NCBI RefSeq assembly: GCF_016803135.1
Contig: NZ_JAEVFE010000001.1
Location: forward strand, 620,001 to 684,000
DNA from: Altererythrobacter sp. C41
GTDB lineage: Bacteria; Pseudomonadota; Alphaproteobacteria; Sphingomonadales; Sphingomonadaceae
Direction: 5' to 3'
Length of the DNA: 64,000 nucleotides
In this document: piece after piece, positions 11,605-20,661 of the stretch
How positions within the stretch are numbered: position 1 is the stretch's first letter
Layout of the letters: each line of letters starts with the position of its first letter
Translations under genes and position numbers: made by a program
The notes under the pieces: model-generated
What the model was told of the DNA's origin: nothing
What the model saw: only the letters and a program-made list of their open reading frames with translations
Databases searched by the model: none

Positions 11605-12838
11605 AGCGCAGCACCTGCACGGGGTCGGTGCTGGCGGCCTTGTATGCCGGGTACAGCGTGGCGAGGAAGCTCAACACCAGTGCCAGGGCGACGATGCCGG
11701 TAATTTCCAGCGGATCGACCCGCGCGGGCAGCATCGAGAGGAAGCGGATCGAGGGGTCCCACAGGTTCTGCCCCGTCACGACTTCGATCACCTTCACGAT
11801 CTGCTGGCGGAACGCGAGCACGAGAAAGCCGAGCGCCAGCCCCGCTACCGTGCCGATCGCGCCAACCGTAAAGCCGGTCGTGACGAAGATCTTGAGCAGA
11901 CTGCGCCGGGTGGCGCCCATCGTGCGCATAATGGCGATGTCCCGCGTCTTCGCACGCACGAGCATGACGAGGCTCGAAAGAATGTTGAACGCGGCGACCA
12001 GCACCATGAAACTCAAGGCAAAGAACATCGCCACCCGCTCGACCTGCAAAGCTTCGAACAGGGTGGAATTGATGGTCTTCCAGTCGTTCACCACCGCGCG
12101 GCCGGCAAGATTGCGCTCGATCGGCGCCATGATCTCTTCGACCCGGTCGGCGTCGGTGGTCTTGACCTCGATCATGCCCACCGTGTCGCCGAGGAGCAGC
12201 AATCGCTGCGCCTCCTGCATCGGCATGACGACGAATTTCTGGTCGTAGTCGTAGATCCCGATTTCGAAGATCGCGGCGACGCGATAGCCGATTTGCCGCG
12301 GCATCGTGCCGAACGGCGTCGCTCGCCCTTCGGGATTGATGATCGTGATCGTGTCGCCAAGGCGTACGCCGAGATTTTCCGCCAGGCGCGCGCCGATCGC
12401 CACATTACGTTCACCCGGTTGAAGCGCCGAGATATTGCCGGCGAGGACATTGGGCGAGAGCTTCCCTATGTCCCCCTGCGTATTGCCGCGCACGAGGATC
12501 GCCTCAACCCGGCCGTTGAAGCTGACCAGCAGCGGCCGCTCGATCAATGGAGAGGCGCTGACGACGCCGGGCGTCTCGCGAATGTCCTCCAGAATGACTT
12601 CCCAATTGTCCAGCCGCTGGCCGTAGGCCTGCACGATCGCATGGCCGTTGAGCCCCACGATCTTGTCCAGCAGTTCGGCACGGAACCCGTTCATCACGCT
12701 CATTACGATCACCAGCATCGCGACGCTGAGCATAACCACACCCACGCTGATGCCGGCGACCAGCGCGATGAACGCCTCCCCCCGCCCGGGCAGAAGGTAT
12801 CGCTTTGCGATCGTTCGTTCGAAGAGGGAGAGGATCAA
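11597..12838 (-). CDS. lolC: Lipoprotein-releasing ABC transporter permease (LolC/LolE family)
   Basis: Inner-membrane permease partner of LolD, 413 aa. The N-terminus, [20 protein letters not shown], matches the conserved LolC/E start, then a first membrane helix (about 22-50), a large periplasmic domain, and three helices in the last 150 residues (FtsX-type topology). The start codon is TTG: the upstream reading frame closes at a stop five codons earlier, and the next ATG lies about 36 codons inside the conserved region. Only one permease gene accompanies lolD, so a homodimeric arrangement (as in LolF systems) is possible unless a second copy exists elsewhere. Confidence 0.9.
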   Translation of the reverse strand: MILSLFERTIAKRYLLPGRGEAFIALVAGISVGVVMLSVAMLVIVMSVMNGFRAELLDKIVGLNGHAIVQAYGQRLDNWEVILEDIRETPGVVSASPLIERPLLVSFNGRVEAILVRGNTQGDIGKLSPNVLAGNISALQPGERNVAIGARLAENLGVRLGDTITIINPEGRATPFGTMPRQIGYRVAAIFEIGIYDYDQKFVVMPMQEAQRLLLLGDTVGMIEVKTTDADRVEEIMAPIERNLAGRAVVNDWKTINSTLFEALQVERVAMFFALSFMVLVAAFNILSSLVMLVRAKTRDIAIMRTMGATRRSLLKIFVTTGFTVGAIGTVAGLALGFLVLAFRQQIVKVIEVVTGQNLWDPSIRFLSMLPARVDPLEITGIVALALVLSFLATLYPAYKAASTDPVQVLRYE

Positions 12839-13015
12839 GGGCGAGCGATCTCATCTGTTCTGAGGTGTGGCGCAGCCTTAGGCACGCTTTCCTGTCTGCG
12901 CAATGAAATCCCCGAGCGCCCCGCCGCCGAACCAGGCCGCCCCTTGTAATCGGGCTGCAACATCGCCATTGAGCGCCCTAAGACGCGCTGCGCGCAAAAC
13001 CCGGATCGCATCGGC

Positions 13016-14482
13016 ATGAATCTCACTCACCCGTTCCGCGACGAGGACGGCGACAAGCTTCGCGAGGAGTGCGGCGTCTTCGGAGCCGTCAACGCCGCGG
13101 ACGCCGCCGCCGCGACCGCGCTCGGCCTCCACGCACTGCAGCACCGCGGGCAGGAAGCCGCCGGCATCATCAGCTTCGACGGCGGCGAATTCTATCAGCG
13201 TCGCGGGCTCGGCCACGTGGCGGAGAACTTCTCCTCCAGCGAAGCGATCGCCGAACTGCCCGGATTCATGGCCGCAGGCCACGTCCGCTATTCGACCACC
13301 GGCGGGTCGGGCATGCGGAACATCCAGCCGCTCTATGCCGATCTGGCCAGCGGCGGTTTCGCCGTGGCACACAATGGCAATATCTCGAACGCCGGCACGC
13401 TGCGGCAGGAACTCGTGAGCAAGGGCGCGATCTTCCAGTCGACGTCCGACACGGAGGTCATCATCCATCTCGTGGCAACCAGCCGCTATCCCACGATGAT
13501 CGACCGCCTGATCGATGCACTGCGCCTGATCGAGGGCGCTTACGCGCTGGTGGTGATGACGCCCGAAGGCATGATCGCCTGCCGCGACCCGCTCGGCATC
13601 CGCCCACTGGTGATGGGCAAGATGGGCGACGCGACCGTGTTCGCGAGCGAAACGGTCGCGCTGGACGTGGTTGGCGCCGAATTCGTGCGCCAGGTGGAAC
13701 CGGGCGAGCTGGTCAAGGTCGACTTCGACGGCAACATCGATTCCCTTCATCCTTTCGGCACGCGCCAGCAACGGCCCTGCATCTTCGAGCATGTCTATTT
13801 CAGCCGGCCGGATTCGATCTTCGACGGGCGCAGCGTCTATGCCGCGCGCAAGGCGATCGGGGAGCAGCTCGCGATCGAGAGCCCGGTCGAGGCGGACCTT
13901 GTCGTGCCCGTGCCCGACAGCGGCGTGCCGGCGGCGATCGGCTACGCCCAGCAGTCGGGCGTCCCGTTCGAACTCGGCATCATCCGCAGCCACTACGTCG
14001 GGCGCACGTTCATCCAGCCGAGCGACGGCGCGCGCCATTCGAGCGTGAAGCGCAAGCACAACGCCAACCGCGCGCTGGTCGAAGGCAAGCGCATCGTGCT
14101 GATCGACGATTCGATCGTGCGCGGCACGACCAGCCTGAAGATCGTGGAGATGATGCGCGAGGCCGGCGCGGCCGAGGTGCATTTCCGCGTCGCCAGCCCG
14201 CCGACCGCGCATTCGTGCTTCTACGGGGTCGACACACCCGAACGCTCGAAGCTGCTCGCAGCCCGCATGGATGTCGAACCGATGCGCGAGTTCATCAAGG
14301 CCGACAGCCTGGCGTTCGTCTCGATCGACGGCCTCTACCGCGCGGTGGGCCACCAGCCGCGCAATGCGGCCTGCCCGCAGTTCTGCGACGCCTGCTTCAC
14401 CGGCGATTATCCCACGCCGCTGACCGATCTCGCCACGCGCGAGCATCGCGAGGCGCAGCTCCCGTTCGATAAGGTCGCGTAA
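13016..14482 (+). CDS. purF: Amidophosphoribosyltransferase
   Basis: Catalyses the first committed step of purine synthesis, PRPP plus glutamine to phosphoribosylamine. The glutaminase nucleophile is Cys19 in EECGVFG, preceded by an 18-residue propeptide that must be removed. The PRPP loop is VLIDDSIVRGTTS, ending at about residue 372. Cys255, Cys401, Cys457 and Cys460 occupy the positions of the four ligands of the 4Fe-4S cluster in the Bacillus-type enzyme (CDACFTG at the C-terminus), so this is the propeptide and Fe-S type, not the E. coli type. Length 488 aa is normal. The stop overlaps the start of the following SDR gene by one base (TAATG). Confidence 0.96.
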   Translation: MNLTHPFRDEDGDKLREECGVFGAVNAADAAAATALGLHALQHRGQEAAGIISFDGGEFYQRRGLGHVAENFSSSEAIAELPGFMAAGHVRYSTTGGSGMRNIQPLYADLASGGFAVAHNGNISNAGTLRQELVSKGAIFQSTSDTEVIIHLVATSRYPTMIDRLIDALRLIEGAYALVVMTPEGMIACRDPLGIRPLVMGKMGDATVFASETVALDVVGAEFVRQVEPGELVKVDFDGNIDSLHPFGTRQQRPCIFEHVYFSRPDSIFDGRSVYAARKAIGEQLAIESPVEADLVVPVPDSGVPAAIGYAQQSGVPFELGIIRSHYVGRTFIQPSDGARHSSVKRKHNANRALVEGKRIVLIDDSIVRGTTSLKIVEMMREAGAAEVHFRVASPPTAHSCFYGVDTPERSKLLAARMDVEPMREFIKADSLAFVSIDGLYRAVGHQPRNAACPQFCDACFTGDYPTPLTDLATREHREAQLPFDKVA

Positions 14483-15204
14483 TGTCCCAGACCAAGCCTC
14501 TCGAAAGGCGCATTGCGCTCGTCACCGGCGCGAGCCGCGGAATCGGCGCGGCGACGGCGGTCGCGCTGGCGAAGGCCGGCGCGCATGTCGTCCTCACCGG
14601 GCGGGACGTTCGCGCGTTGGAACAAGTCGAGGACGCGATCCACGAGGTTGGCGGCAGTGCGACGATCGCCCCGCTCGACTTGGCCGAACAGGATGGGATT
14701 TCACGCCTCGCCGCTGCCGTCGCGAGCCGGTGGGACAAGCTCGATATCCTGGTGATCTCCGCCGCCTACCTGCCGACGCTGACCCCGGTGACGCAGATCG
14801 AGCCCAAGCAGTTCGCCCAGGCCGTCACCACCAACCTGCTCGCGACACAGGCCCTGCTCGCCGCGTTCGACCCGCTGTTGAAGCGCGCCGACGGCGCGCG
14901 GGTGGTCGGGCTTACGAGCAGCGTCGGGTCGGAGCCGCGCGCGTTCTGGTCGGCCTACGGCTCGACCAAGGCGGCATTCGAGTCGCTCCTCGACAGTTAC
15001 GCCGAGGAAGTGCGCAAGCTCGGCAACATCCGCCTCGCGATCGTCGACCCGGGCGCCACACGCACCGCGATGCGTGCCAAGGCCTATCCGGGCGAGGATC
15101 CCGAAACGGTCAAGCATCCCGACGTCGTGGGTGAACGCATCGCTACTCTCGTCACCGAGGACTTCGAGACGCGCCACCGCGAGCGCGTGGTTAATCCGGC
15201 TTAA
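14482..15204 (+). CDS. Short-chain dehydrogenase/reductase
   Basis: NAD(P)-dependent oxidoreductase of the classical SDR fold, 240 aa. Visible motifs are TGASRGIG near residue 15 (cofactor-binding glycine loop) and YGSTKAAF with the catalytic Tyr-x3-Lys. The usual NNAG is replaced by SAAY. Its start codon overlaps the purF stop, so it is translationally coupled to purF, a pairing that seems recurrent in this group (from memory). Substrate unknown; the purF link does not by itself imply a role in purine metabolism. Confidence 0.88.
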   Translation: MSQTKPLERRIALVTGASRGIGAATAVALAKAGAHVVLTGRDVRALEQVEDAIHEVGGSATIAPLDLAEQDGISRLAAAVASRWDKLDILVISAAYLPTLTPVTQIEPKQFAQAVTTNLLATQALLAAFDPLLKRADGARVVGLTSSVGSEPRAFWSAYGSTKAAFESLLDSYAEEVRKLGNIRLAIVDPGATRTAMRAKAYPGEDPETVKHPDVVGERIATLVTEDFETRHRERVVNPA

Positions 15205-15302
15205 CCCTGTTTCGTAACTTCGCGGAAACCAGCAGCGCCCAAGTTTTCCGAGCGCCCGCGCGCGATGCGCGGCTCAGATGTTTCGGGAAAGGAAACCAGG
15301 CG

Positions 15303-15653
15303 ATGACGGTCCAATCGTCCGGACGCTATGCGATCGCAGCGCAGGAAGATCGCTGCGCGCCGCGCACCAAGCTGACGATCCCCGCGCAGCTCCGCGCTTC
15401 CGGCGGCCGCGCTTTTCAGACGGTCGTCCACGATCTCTCGATCTCGGGCTTTTCCGCGGCGGCGATCAATCGCATGCATCCTGGGCAGGTGTGCTGGATC
15501 ACCCTGCCCGGGCTCGGTGCGCTGCAGGCCGAAGTGATCTGGTGGGACAATTGCCAGGTCGGCTGCGCCTTCGCCGAGCTGCTCAGCCCGATCGTCCACG
15601 ACAATATCGTCAGCAAGCACCGCAGTGGCGGAGTCTACCGCAGCGCCTGTTGA
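15303..15653 (+). CDS. PilZ domain protein (c-di-GMP receptor)
   Basis: Single-domain 116-aa PilZ protein. It has both halves of the c-di-GMP-binding signature: R17xxxR21 (RCAPR) and D44-L-S-I-S-G49 (D/NxSxxG). It therefore should bind cyclic di-GMP and act as a small adaptor on a partner protein, which cannot be identified here. A GGAAAGGAAA stretch precedes the ATG. About 100 nt separate it from the SDR gene, so it may have its own promoter. Confidence 0.88.
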   Translation: MTVQSSGRYAIAAQEDRCAPRTKLTIPAQLRASGGRAFQTVVHDLSISGFSAAAINRMHPGQVCWITLPGLGALQAEVIWWDNCQVGCAFAELLSPIVHDNIVSKHRSGGVYRSAC

Positions 15654-15690
15654 GGCGCGGTAATCGGCGCAGCCCGGTCATCAAAGGCTT

Positions 15691-15752
15691 GTCATCCCCG
15701 CGAAAGCGGCGATCCAGGGTACTCATGGATTCCCGCGTGCGCGGCAATGACA
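15691..15752. repeat. GTCATCCC-family inverted repeat, copy 2 (degenerate)
   Basis: Begins GTCATCCCCGCGAAAGCGG and ends CCGCGTGCGCGGCAATGAC, imperfect inverted arms around a short centre. It sits between the convergent PilZ and serine-hydrolase genes, where it could also act as a transcription end. Same family as 9984, 21708 and 43308. Confidence 0.7.
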
Positions 15753-15824
15753 AGAGTGGTGAGAGGCGCCCTCTTCCTCGATGGCCGGAGGCGCCGAAGG
15801 CCCATTTGAGGCCGTCAGGCCATC

Positions 15825-17000
15825 CTAGTCGGCCGCCGCGATCGTCTGCACCACCTCGCCCCATTGGAGCCGCAGATCGCGGCTCGACGCCACCGGCCAG
15901 TTACTGACGACCGCTACCACCAGCCGGTCCTCCGGCACGATCGTGATCGCCTGACCGAAGATTCCCTGCGCGCCGTAGGCGCCGGGATAGGTCCACCACT
16001 GGTATCCATAGCCGAAGCCGGGCGTGTCGAACGCAACCTGCTTGCCGGTCGCCTCCGCGAACCAGCCCGGCGGCACGACGCCCTCCCCGCCTTCGAGCAC
16101 GAATTGGCCGAAGCGCGCGTAATCGGACAGCCTGATCGACAGGCAGCACCCGCCGATGTTGCCGCCGGTCAGGTCGGTCATCCAGAACAGGTCGCCCGCG
16201 AAACCCGCAGGATCGACGATCTTCTCCTTGGCGTAGTCGGCGAGACTGCGACCGGTCGCTTCCTCCACCAGCACCCCGAGCAGGTTGGTCTCGAGCGTCT
16301 TGTAGACCCACTTCTCGCCCGCCGGCGCTTCGCGTTCCAGCGTGCGCGCATAAGTCACCGCCTGCGATTCACCGGGTACGGGCGCAACGTTGAGCATCTT
16401 CGCCACGTCGCTTTCGGGATCGGTGTAGTCCTCGTTCCATTTCACCCCCGACGTCATCGTGGCGAGTTGCTCGACGCTCACGCCTTCGTAGGCGGTGCCG
16501 GCCAGCTTGGGGATGTGGCGGGTCACCGGATCGTCCATGCTCCCGATCAGCCCTTCCGCTACCGCCGCGCCCAGCAGTGTCGAGGTGAAGCTCTTCGCGA
16601 CCGAGAAGCTGGTCCAGCGCTGCTCCGGCCCGAAACCGAGCCCGTACTTCTCGTAGCGGACCTTGCCGTCGTCGATCACCATAATCCCCGCCGCGTTGCT
16701 GGAGGCGAGGAAAGCGTCGACCGCCGCCACAACCTCCGCAGGCAGCGGAGACCCCTCGGGCAGCTCGCGCACGGTGCCGGCATGGGTCGCCTCGATACCG
16801 GCGAAGAAGTTCTCCATCCGGCGGAAGCGGTCGGCGCGTGTGGCATCGTCCCAGAAGAGGACCTGCTGGTCCTCCAGCGCAATCGGCTCCGATGGCTCGG
16901 TCGGATAGACTTCCACCCGCTGCGCGAGCGTCGACTCGCCCGGCGCGCTCGCACAGCCCGCCAGCAGCGCTGCCGCCAGCGCGATCCCGAATATCCGCAT
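15825..17000 (-). CDS. Serine hydrolase lipoprotein (beta-lactamase class C fold)
   Basis: A 391-aa protein of the serine beta-lactamase-like/penicillin-binding superfamily. The N-terminus carries a lipoprotein signal, with lipobox LLAGC and Cys16, so it is likely membrane-anchored and periplasmic. The nucleophile motif SxxK is S133-VA-K136 in SFSVAKSF. The canonical YxN is not evident; a KTLETNLLG segment occupies that region. Relatives include 6-aminohexanoate-dimer hydrolase-like and esterase-type enzymes, so beta-lactamase activity should not be assumed. It begins 4 nt after the cfa stop, so it is in the cfa operon. GGGAGGGG stands upstream of its ATG. Confidence 0.85.
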   Translation of the reverse strand: MRIFGIALAAALLAGCASAPGESTLAQRVEVYPTEPSEPIALEDQQVLFWDDATRADRFRRMENFFAGIEATHAGTVRELPEGSPLPAEVVAAVDAFLASSNAAGIMVIDDGKVRYEKYGLGFGPEQRWTSFSVAKSFTSTLLGAAVAEGLIGSMDDPVTRHIPKLAGTAYEGVSVEQLATMTSGVKWNEDYTDPESDVAKMLNVAPVPGESQAVTYARTLEREAPAGEKWVYKTLETNLLGVLVEEATGRSLADYAKEKIVDPAGFAGDLFWMTDLTGGNIGGCCLSIRLSDYARFGQFVLEGGEGVVPPGWFAEATGKQVAFDTPGFGYGYQWWTYPGAYGAQGIFGQAITIVPEDRLVVAVVSNWPVASSRDLRLQWGEVVQTIAAAD

Positions 17001-17004
17001 TCCC

Positions 17005-18246
17005 CTACCCCTCCCTGACCAACGTAACCTGCTGAACGTCGATGCCGCGCCCGCGGAATCCCCCTTCGCAATACATCAGGTAGAACCGCCACAGCCGGCG
17101 GAAGCGTTCGTCGAACTCGGCCGGCAGCCGCCCCTGCTCGGCGGCCGCGTCGAACCGTTCGCGCCAGGCCTTCAAGGTCGCGGCATAGTCGAGCCCGAAG
17201 CTCTCGCAGTTCTCCCACCGGAGCCCGCGTTCGCGCGCGAGCTGTTCGAACTCGCTGGTCCGGATCAGCAGGCCGCCGGGGAAGACATAGGCCTGGATGA
17301 AGTCCGCGCTCCTCGCGTAGTCCTCGAACAGGCTGTCCTTCATCGAGATGAACTGGATCGCCGCGCGACCACCGGGCTTCAGGCAGCGGGCGATGCAGTC
17401 GAAGTAGCTCGGCCAATATTCGCGGCCGACCGCCTCGACCATCTCGACGCTGACGATCGCATCGAACGTCTCATCTACGTCGCGATAGTCCTGCTTGCGG
17501 AAGTCGATACCCTGATCGTGCCGCTCCCGCGCCCAGGCAAGCTGTTCGTCCGACAGGCTGATGCCGGTCACTCGTGCGCCGCCCCGCGCGAAGAAGTCCG
17601 ACAGGCCGCCCCAGCCGCAACCGATCTCGAGCAAGGTCTCCGGCTTGCCGACCCGCTCGGCAAGGCGCGCCCACTTGCGGCGCTGCGCGGCCTCGAGATC
17701 GTCACCCGCGCCCCAGATCGCCGAGGAATAGCTCATCGTCGGGTCGAGCCAGGCGGCGTAAAAGTCGTTGCCGAGGTCGTAATGCGCGTGGATGTTCCGT
17801 TCCGCGCCTTCGGGCGTGTTGCGGTTCATCCAATGCGCGAGCCGCGCGGCCCAGCGGAACGGCCCGCGCGCGCGGCCGGTGTCGCCCAGCGCATCGCCAT
17901 TGGCCATGAACAGGGCGAACAGCGGCACCGGATCGGGGCTCTCCCATTCGCCCGCTTCCCAGGCCTGATACCAGCCGATCGAGCCGTTGGTCGCCAACCG
18001 CATGAGCGCGCGCCAGTCGTGGATCGTCACCTCGGCATCGAATCCGGGCACCCGTCCGCCGACCACCCGAGTGGTGCCGTCGGGCAGACGGCCGGTGATC
18101 GATCCGCTCTCGAGCCCCGCATCGATCCGGTCGAGGATCTTGTGGAAGCCCGGCGCGAACAGACGCGCAAGCAGGCCAGGGCTGCGCTCGAACCGTGCGC
18201 CGCCAGTGAGAAGGGTTTCGCCCCTGCCTATCCCCTCTGCCTTCAT
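17005..18246 (-). CDS. cfa: Cyclopropane-fatty-acyl-phospholipid synthase
   Basis: SAM-dependent enzyme that methylenates cis double bonds of membrane phospholipid acyl chains. 413 aa from the ATG at 18246, which has AGGA upstream; longer frames to 18285 or 18327 are possible but lack family similarity. The N-terminal lipid-binding part precedes AHYDLGNDFY (about 154-163). The SAM site is LEIGCGWGG (206-214). The C-terminal YCEGGFRGRGID is typical. The serine hydrolase gene follows 4 nt downstream. The gene is divergent from the 18363 membrane protein. Confidence 0.94.
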   Translation of the reverse strand: MKAEGIGRGETLLTGGARFERSPGLLARLFAPGFHKILDRIDAGLESGSITGRLPDGTTRVVGGRVPGFDAEVTIHDWRALMRLATNGSIGWYQAWEAGEWESPDPVPLFALFMANGDALGDTGRARGPFRWAARLAHWMNRNTPEGAERNIHAHYDLGNDFYAAWLDPTMSYSSAIWGAGDDLEAAQRRKWARLAERVGKPETLLEIGCGWGGLSDFFARGGARVTGISLSDEQLAWARERHDQGIDFRKQDYRDVDETFDAIVSVEMVEAVGREYWPSYFDCIARCLKPGGRAAIQFISMKDSLFEDYARSADFIQAYVFPGGLLIRTSEFEQLARERGLRWENCESFGLDYAATLKAWRERFDAAAEQGRLPAEFDERFRRLWRFYLMYCEGGFRGRGIDVQQVTLVREG

Positions 18247-18362
18247 GCCGTTCCTATGGACCGGGGGAAACGGCGGTTCAAGCATCACATCCGGCGCGAA
18301 CGGCAGTGCGCAAGGCCCTGGGATCATGCTAACGTCGGCCCGTAACGGGAGGGGAAGCTACG

Positions 18363-18773
18363 ATGAGCAATCCGTTGATACGCAATGCCCTGGCAGTGAT
18401 GGCCGGGTTGGTCGCCGCGATGATCGGGATGGCTATCGTCCAGACGATCGGCGATGCCACACTGCCTCCCCCGCCCGACCTCGCCGGCGTGGAAGATCCT
18501 GCGCAGGCGATGGAATTGATCCCGGTCGAGGCGCAGATCGCAATGGCGCTTGCCTGGTTTCTCGGCGCGCTGGCGGGCGCCTGCGCTGCGATTGCCATCT
18601 CGCGGCGCGTGCTCCCCGCGTGGATCGTCGGGCTCCTGATCGCGCTGCTGGGCATATGGAGCACGCGGATGATTCCGCATCCCGACTGGCTGATCGCGGC
18701 CAGTGCGGTTCTACCGCTGGTCGCCGTGCTCTTCGCCAAGCGTCTGATGCTTCGGCGGATCGAGGCGGTTTAA
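18363..18773 (+). CDS. Hypothetical four-helix membrane protein
   Basis: A 136-aa inner-membrane protein with hydrophobic segments at about 8-28, 58-80, 84-98 and 107-125. A strong GGGAGGGGAAG site precedes the ATG. No domain recognised. It lies between divergent cfa and the co-directional PAP2 gene, which starts about 50 nt later, so the two may be co-transcribed. Confidence 0.7.
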   Translation: MSNPLIRNALAVMAGLVAAMIGMAIVQTIGDATLPPPPDLAGVEDPAQAMELIPVEAQIAMALAWFLGALAGACAAIAISRRVLPAWIVGLLIALLGIWSTRMIPHPDWLIAASAVLPLVAVLFAKRLMLRRIEAV

Positions 18774-18820
18774 GGGCCCGCAAGGGGGAACGACCCACCC
18801 GGCCGGGGGTTGCCCCTGCA

Positions 18821-19570
18821 ATGGACGAGCTCCCCAGCGACGCGCATCACCTTCCCGCAGAGACAATCCGTCTGCCCGAGCGCGGGTTCACGATCGATCG
18901 GCGCAAGGCGCTGATCGCCGGCGCGCTGTGCTGGACCGCGTTTGCCATCGTCGTCTGGCTCGTCGCGAACGGCCGTACGGAGGCGTTCGATCGGGTCGGG
19001 CTCCTGTCGGGCCGCACCGGCACCGAACTGGCGCTCGTCGGGCCGGAGCTGGTGCGCGAGATCGTGCGCGACGCCACCGCGCTCGGCGGCGTATTCCTGC
19101 GCAATCTGTTCGCGATCGGCGCGGTCGTCGCGCTGCTATTCCTCCGGCTGAGGCGTGAGGCCATGCTGTTCGCGATGACGGTTGCGGCAGGCTGGCTGGT
19201 CAACTCCGGCCTCAAGGCGCTCGTCGGGCGCGAGCGGCCGCAGATTGTCCCGCACCTGATGAACGCCGGCGGCGAGAGCTTTCCTTCGGGCCACAGCTTC
19301 AACGCGGCCGTGGTCTATATCGCGATGGCCCTCGCCTTCGCCGCGCTGAGCCGCCGGCAATCAGTGCGCTTCACCGTTATCGGCGCTGCCATGCTGATTT
19401 CGGCCATGGTCGCATGGAGCCGCGTGATGCTCGGCGTCCATTTCCCGAGCGACGTGGTTGCCGGCTGGCTGGGCGGCGCGGGTTGGGCCTTCATGGCCGC
19501 GGCGCTGCTCTATCGGCCCGCAAGGGCGGCGGCGGAGAGCGAGGCACTTCCCCATCCCCGTTCGTCCTGA
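18821..19570 (+). CDS. PAP2-family membrane phosphatase
   Basis: Membrane acid phosphatase of the type-2 phosphatidic acid phosphatase family, 249 aa. The three catalytic motifs are present: K132-x6-R139-P140, P155-SGH-158, and S200-R201-x5-H207-x3-D211. Several hydrophobic helices surround them. Substrate may be phosphatidic acid or undecaprenyl diphosphate; sequence alone does not tell. Start at 18821 follows MDELPSD and precedes the first membrane helix; no strong ribosome-binding site is seen. The stop codon TGA (19568-19570) lies within the left arm of a dispersed inverted repeat. Confidence 0.88.
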   Translation: MDELPSDAHHLPAETIRLPERGFTIDRRKALIAGALCWTAFAIVVWLVANGRTEAFDRVGLLSGRTGTELALVGPELVREIVRDATALGGVFLRNLFAIGAVVALLFLRLRREAMLFAMTVAAGWLVNSGLKALVGRERPQIVPHLMNAGGESFPSGHSFNAAVVYIAMALAFAALSRRQSVRFTVIGAAMLISAMVAWSRVMLGVHFPSDVVAGWLGGAGWAFMAAALLYRPARAAAESEALPHPRSS

Positions 19571-19666
19571 GGAGTGAGGCCGCTGGCCGAGCGTCTCGAA
19601 GGACCCGCGCGACGCTTCGAGACGGCGCCTCGGCCTACGGCCTCGGCGCCTCCTCAGCACGAACGG
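19558..19666. repeat. Inverted repeat spanning the ends of two convergent genes
   Basis: Outer arms CCGTTCGTCCTGAGGAG (19558-19574) and CTCCTCAGCACGAACGG (19650-19666) are inverted with one mismatch. Inner segments include GTCTCGAAGGA and CTTCGAGAC and the palindromic CGGCCTACGGCC. It overlaps the last codons and stop of the PAP2 gene and the last codons and stop of the opposite-strand gene at 19635. Confidence 0.8.
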
Positions 19667-20642
19667 TGGAAGGAATGGGTTCGCACTTCACATCGGGTAG
19701 CGCCACGCTGAAGCGATCCCGCGCACGCGGATCGTAAAAGCGCGCGTCGCGCAGGATTACCGAACCATCGGATTCGCGCTCCGCAAACGGTGCGCGAGAC
19801 CAGAAGAGAAAGGCGGCAACTTGCGGGTTAGCATCTTGTAGCGCTCGGACAGGCGCCATGTTGCATACTTTTGCAGCCGGATAACCGGGACAGTTATCAA
19901 AACAAAAACGATTCACTGCTTCGGGATTCTTTAGCGGACCGTCCCACTCCGTAGAACTCCAGATTGTGTCCTCTTCATGAGTCAGCACCTCTCGCGACCA
20001 GAATTGGACGAGGACGGGGCTTACTATCTTTGTTCTTCCTTGATCGTAGTTCTGCTCAAGATCATAGTGATACGCCGTAATCGCCCCATTCAACCCGATG
20101 TAACCAACAGCCACCGCAATCGCGATTCGCGCCGGCCGCCGCCACTCCCCGCCCTGCCTCTCCCGCCGCAGCGAAAACCACGTCGCGAAGCCCATCAGCG
20201 CCCACAGCCAGACGTCGATGATGAACAGCGTGTCGCCGTAGAACCAGCGGCTCGAGAACGGCTCGAGCAGGCGAATGCCATAGCTGTTCAGCCAGTCGAG
20301 CGCCGGATGCGACAGGCAGGCGATGAAGCTGAGCGCGTAGAGCCAGCCGAAGTGCACCGGCAGCCGCCCCTCCGGCCGCCGTCCGCGCCTCGCCTGCCAT
20401 CGGTCGAACCACCAGAGCACCCCTGCAAGGATCAAGGGCAGCAACACCCACGCGATCGGCCCGTGCGTAATCCCGCGCCGGAAGCCGAGATGCTGCACCC
20501 CGTCGAGCCAGAAGAAGCACGCCGCATCGACGTCGGGCAGGTTCGCGCCGATGACCAGCGCAGGCATCGCCAGCCCCGTCTTCCGCTTGAGCCCAGCCTG
20601 CCCGATCAGCGCCCCGACGAGGCTGTGTGTTAGGTTATCCAT
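19635..20642 (-). CDS. Membrane-bound metal-dependent hydrolase-like (YdjM/DUF457 family)
   Basis: A 335-aa integral-membrane protein with an N-terminal MDNLTHSLVGALIGQAGL, ANLPDVDA, GITHGP and HPALDWLNSYG segments. These His/Asp motifs are typical of the YdjM/DUF457 membrane hydrolase-like family; the E. coli member was named from LexA-regulated context. Four to five helices lie within residues about 20-200. The C-terminal 100 residues are periplasmic-looking and encoded by DNA with noticeably lower GC (19790-20090). The last eight or so residues fall inside the inverted repeat. Activity is unproven in the family. Confidence 0.8.
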   Translation of the reverse strand: MDNLTHSLVGALIGQAGLKRKTGLAMPALVIGANLPDVDAACFFWLDGVQHLGFRRGITHGPIAWVLLPLILAGVLWWFDRWQARRGRRPEGRLPVHFGWLYALSFIACLSHPALDWLNSYGIRLLEPFSSRWFYGDTLFIIDVWLWALMGFATWFSLRRERQGGEWRRPARIAIAVAVGYIGLNGAITAYHYDLEQNYDQGRTKIVSPVLVQFWSREVLTHEEDTIWSSTEWDGPLKNPEAVNRFCFDNCPGYPAAKVCNMAPVRALQDANPQVAAFLFWSRAPFAERESDGSVILRDARFYDPRARDRFSVALPDVKCEPIPSTVRAEEAPRP

Positions 20643-20661
20643 CCCCCCTTAGGCGCCGCGA

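Noticed and set aside
15191-15204. TTAA-N6-TTAA upstream of the PilZ gene as a CtrA site
   Set aside because: CtrA needs TTAA-N7-TTAA; the spacing is one base short and it overlaps the SDR stop.
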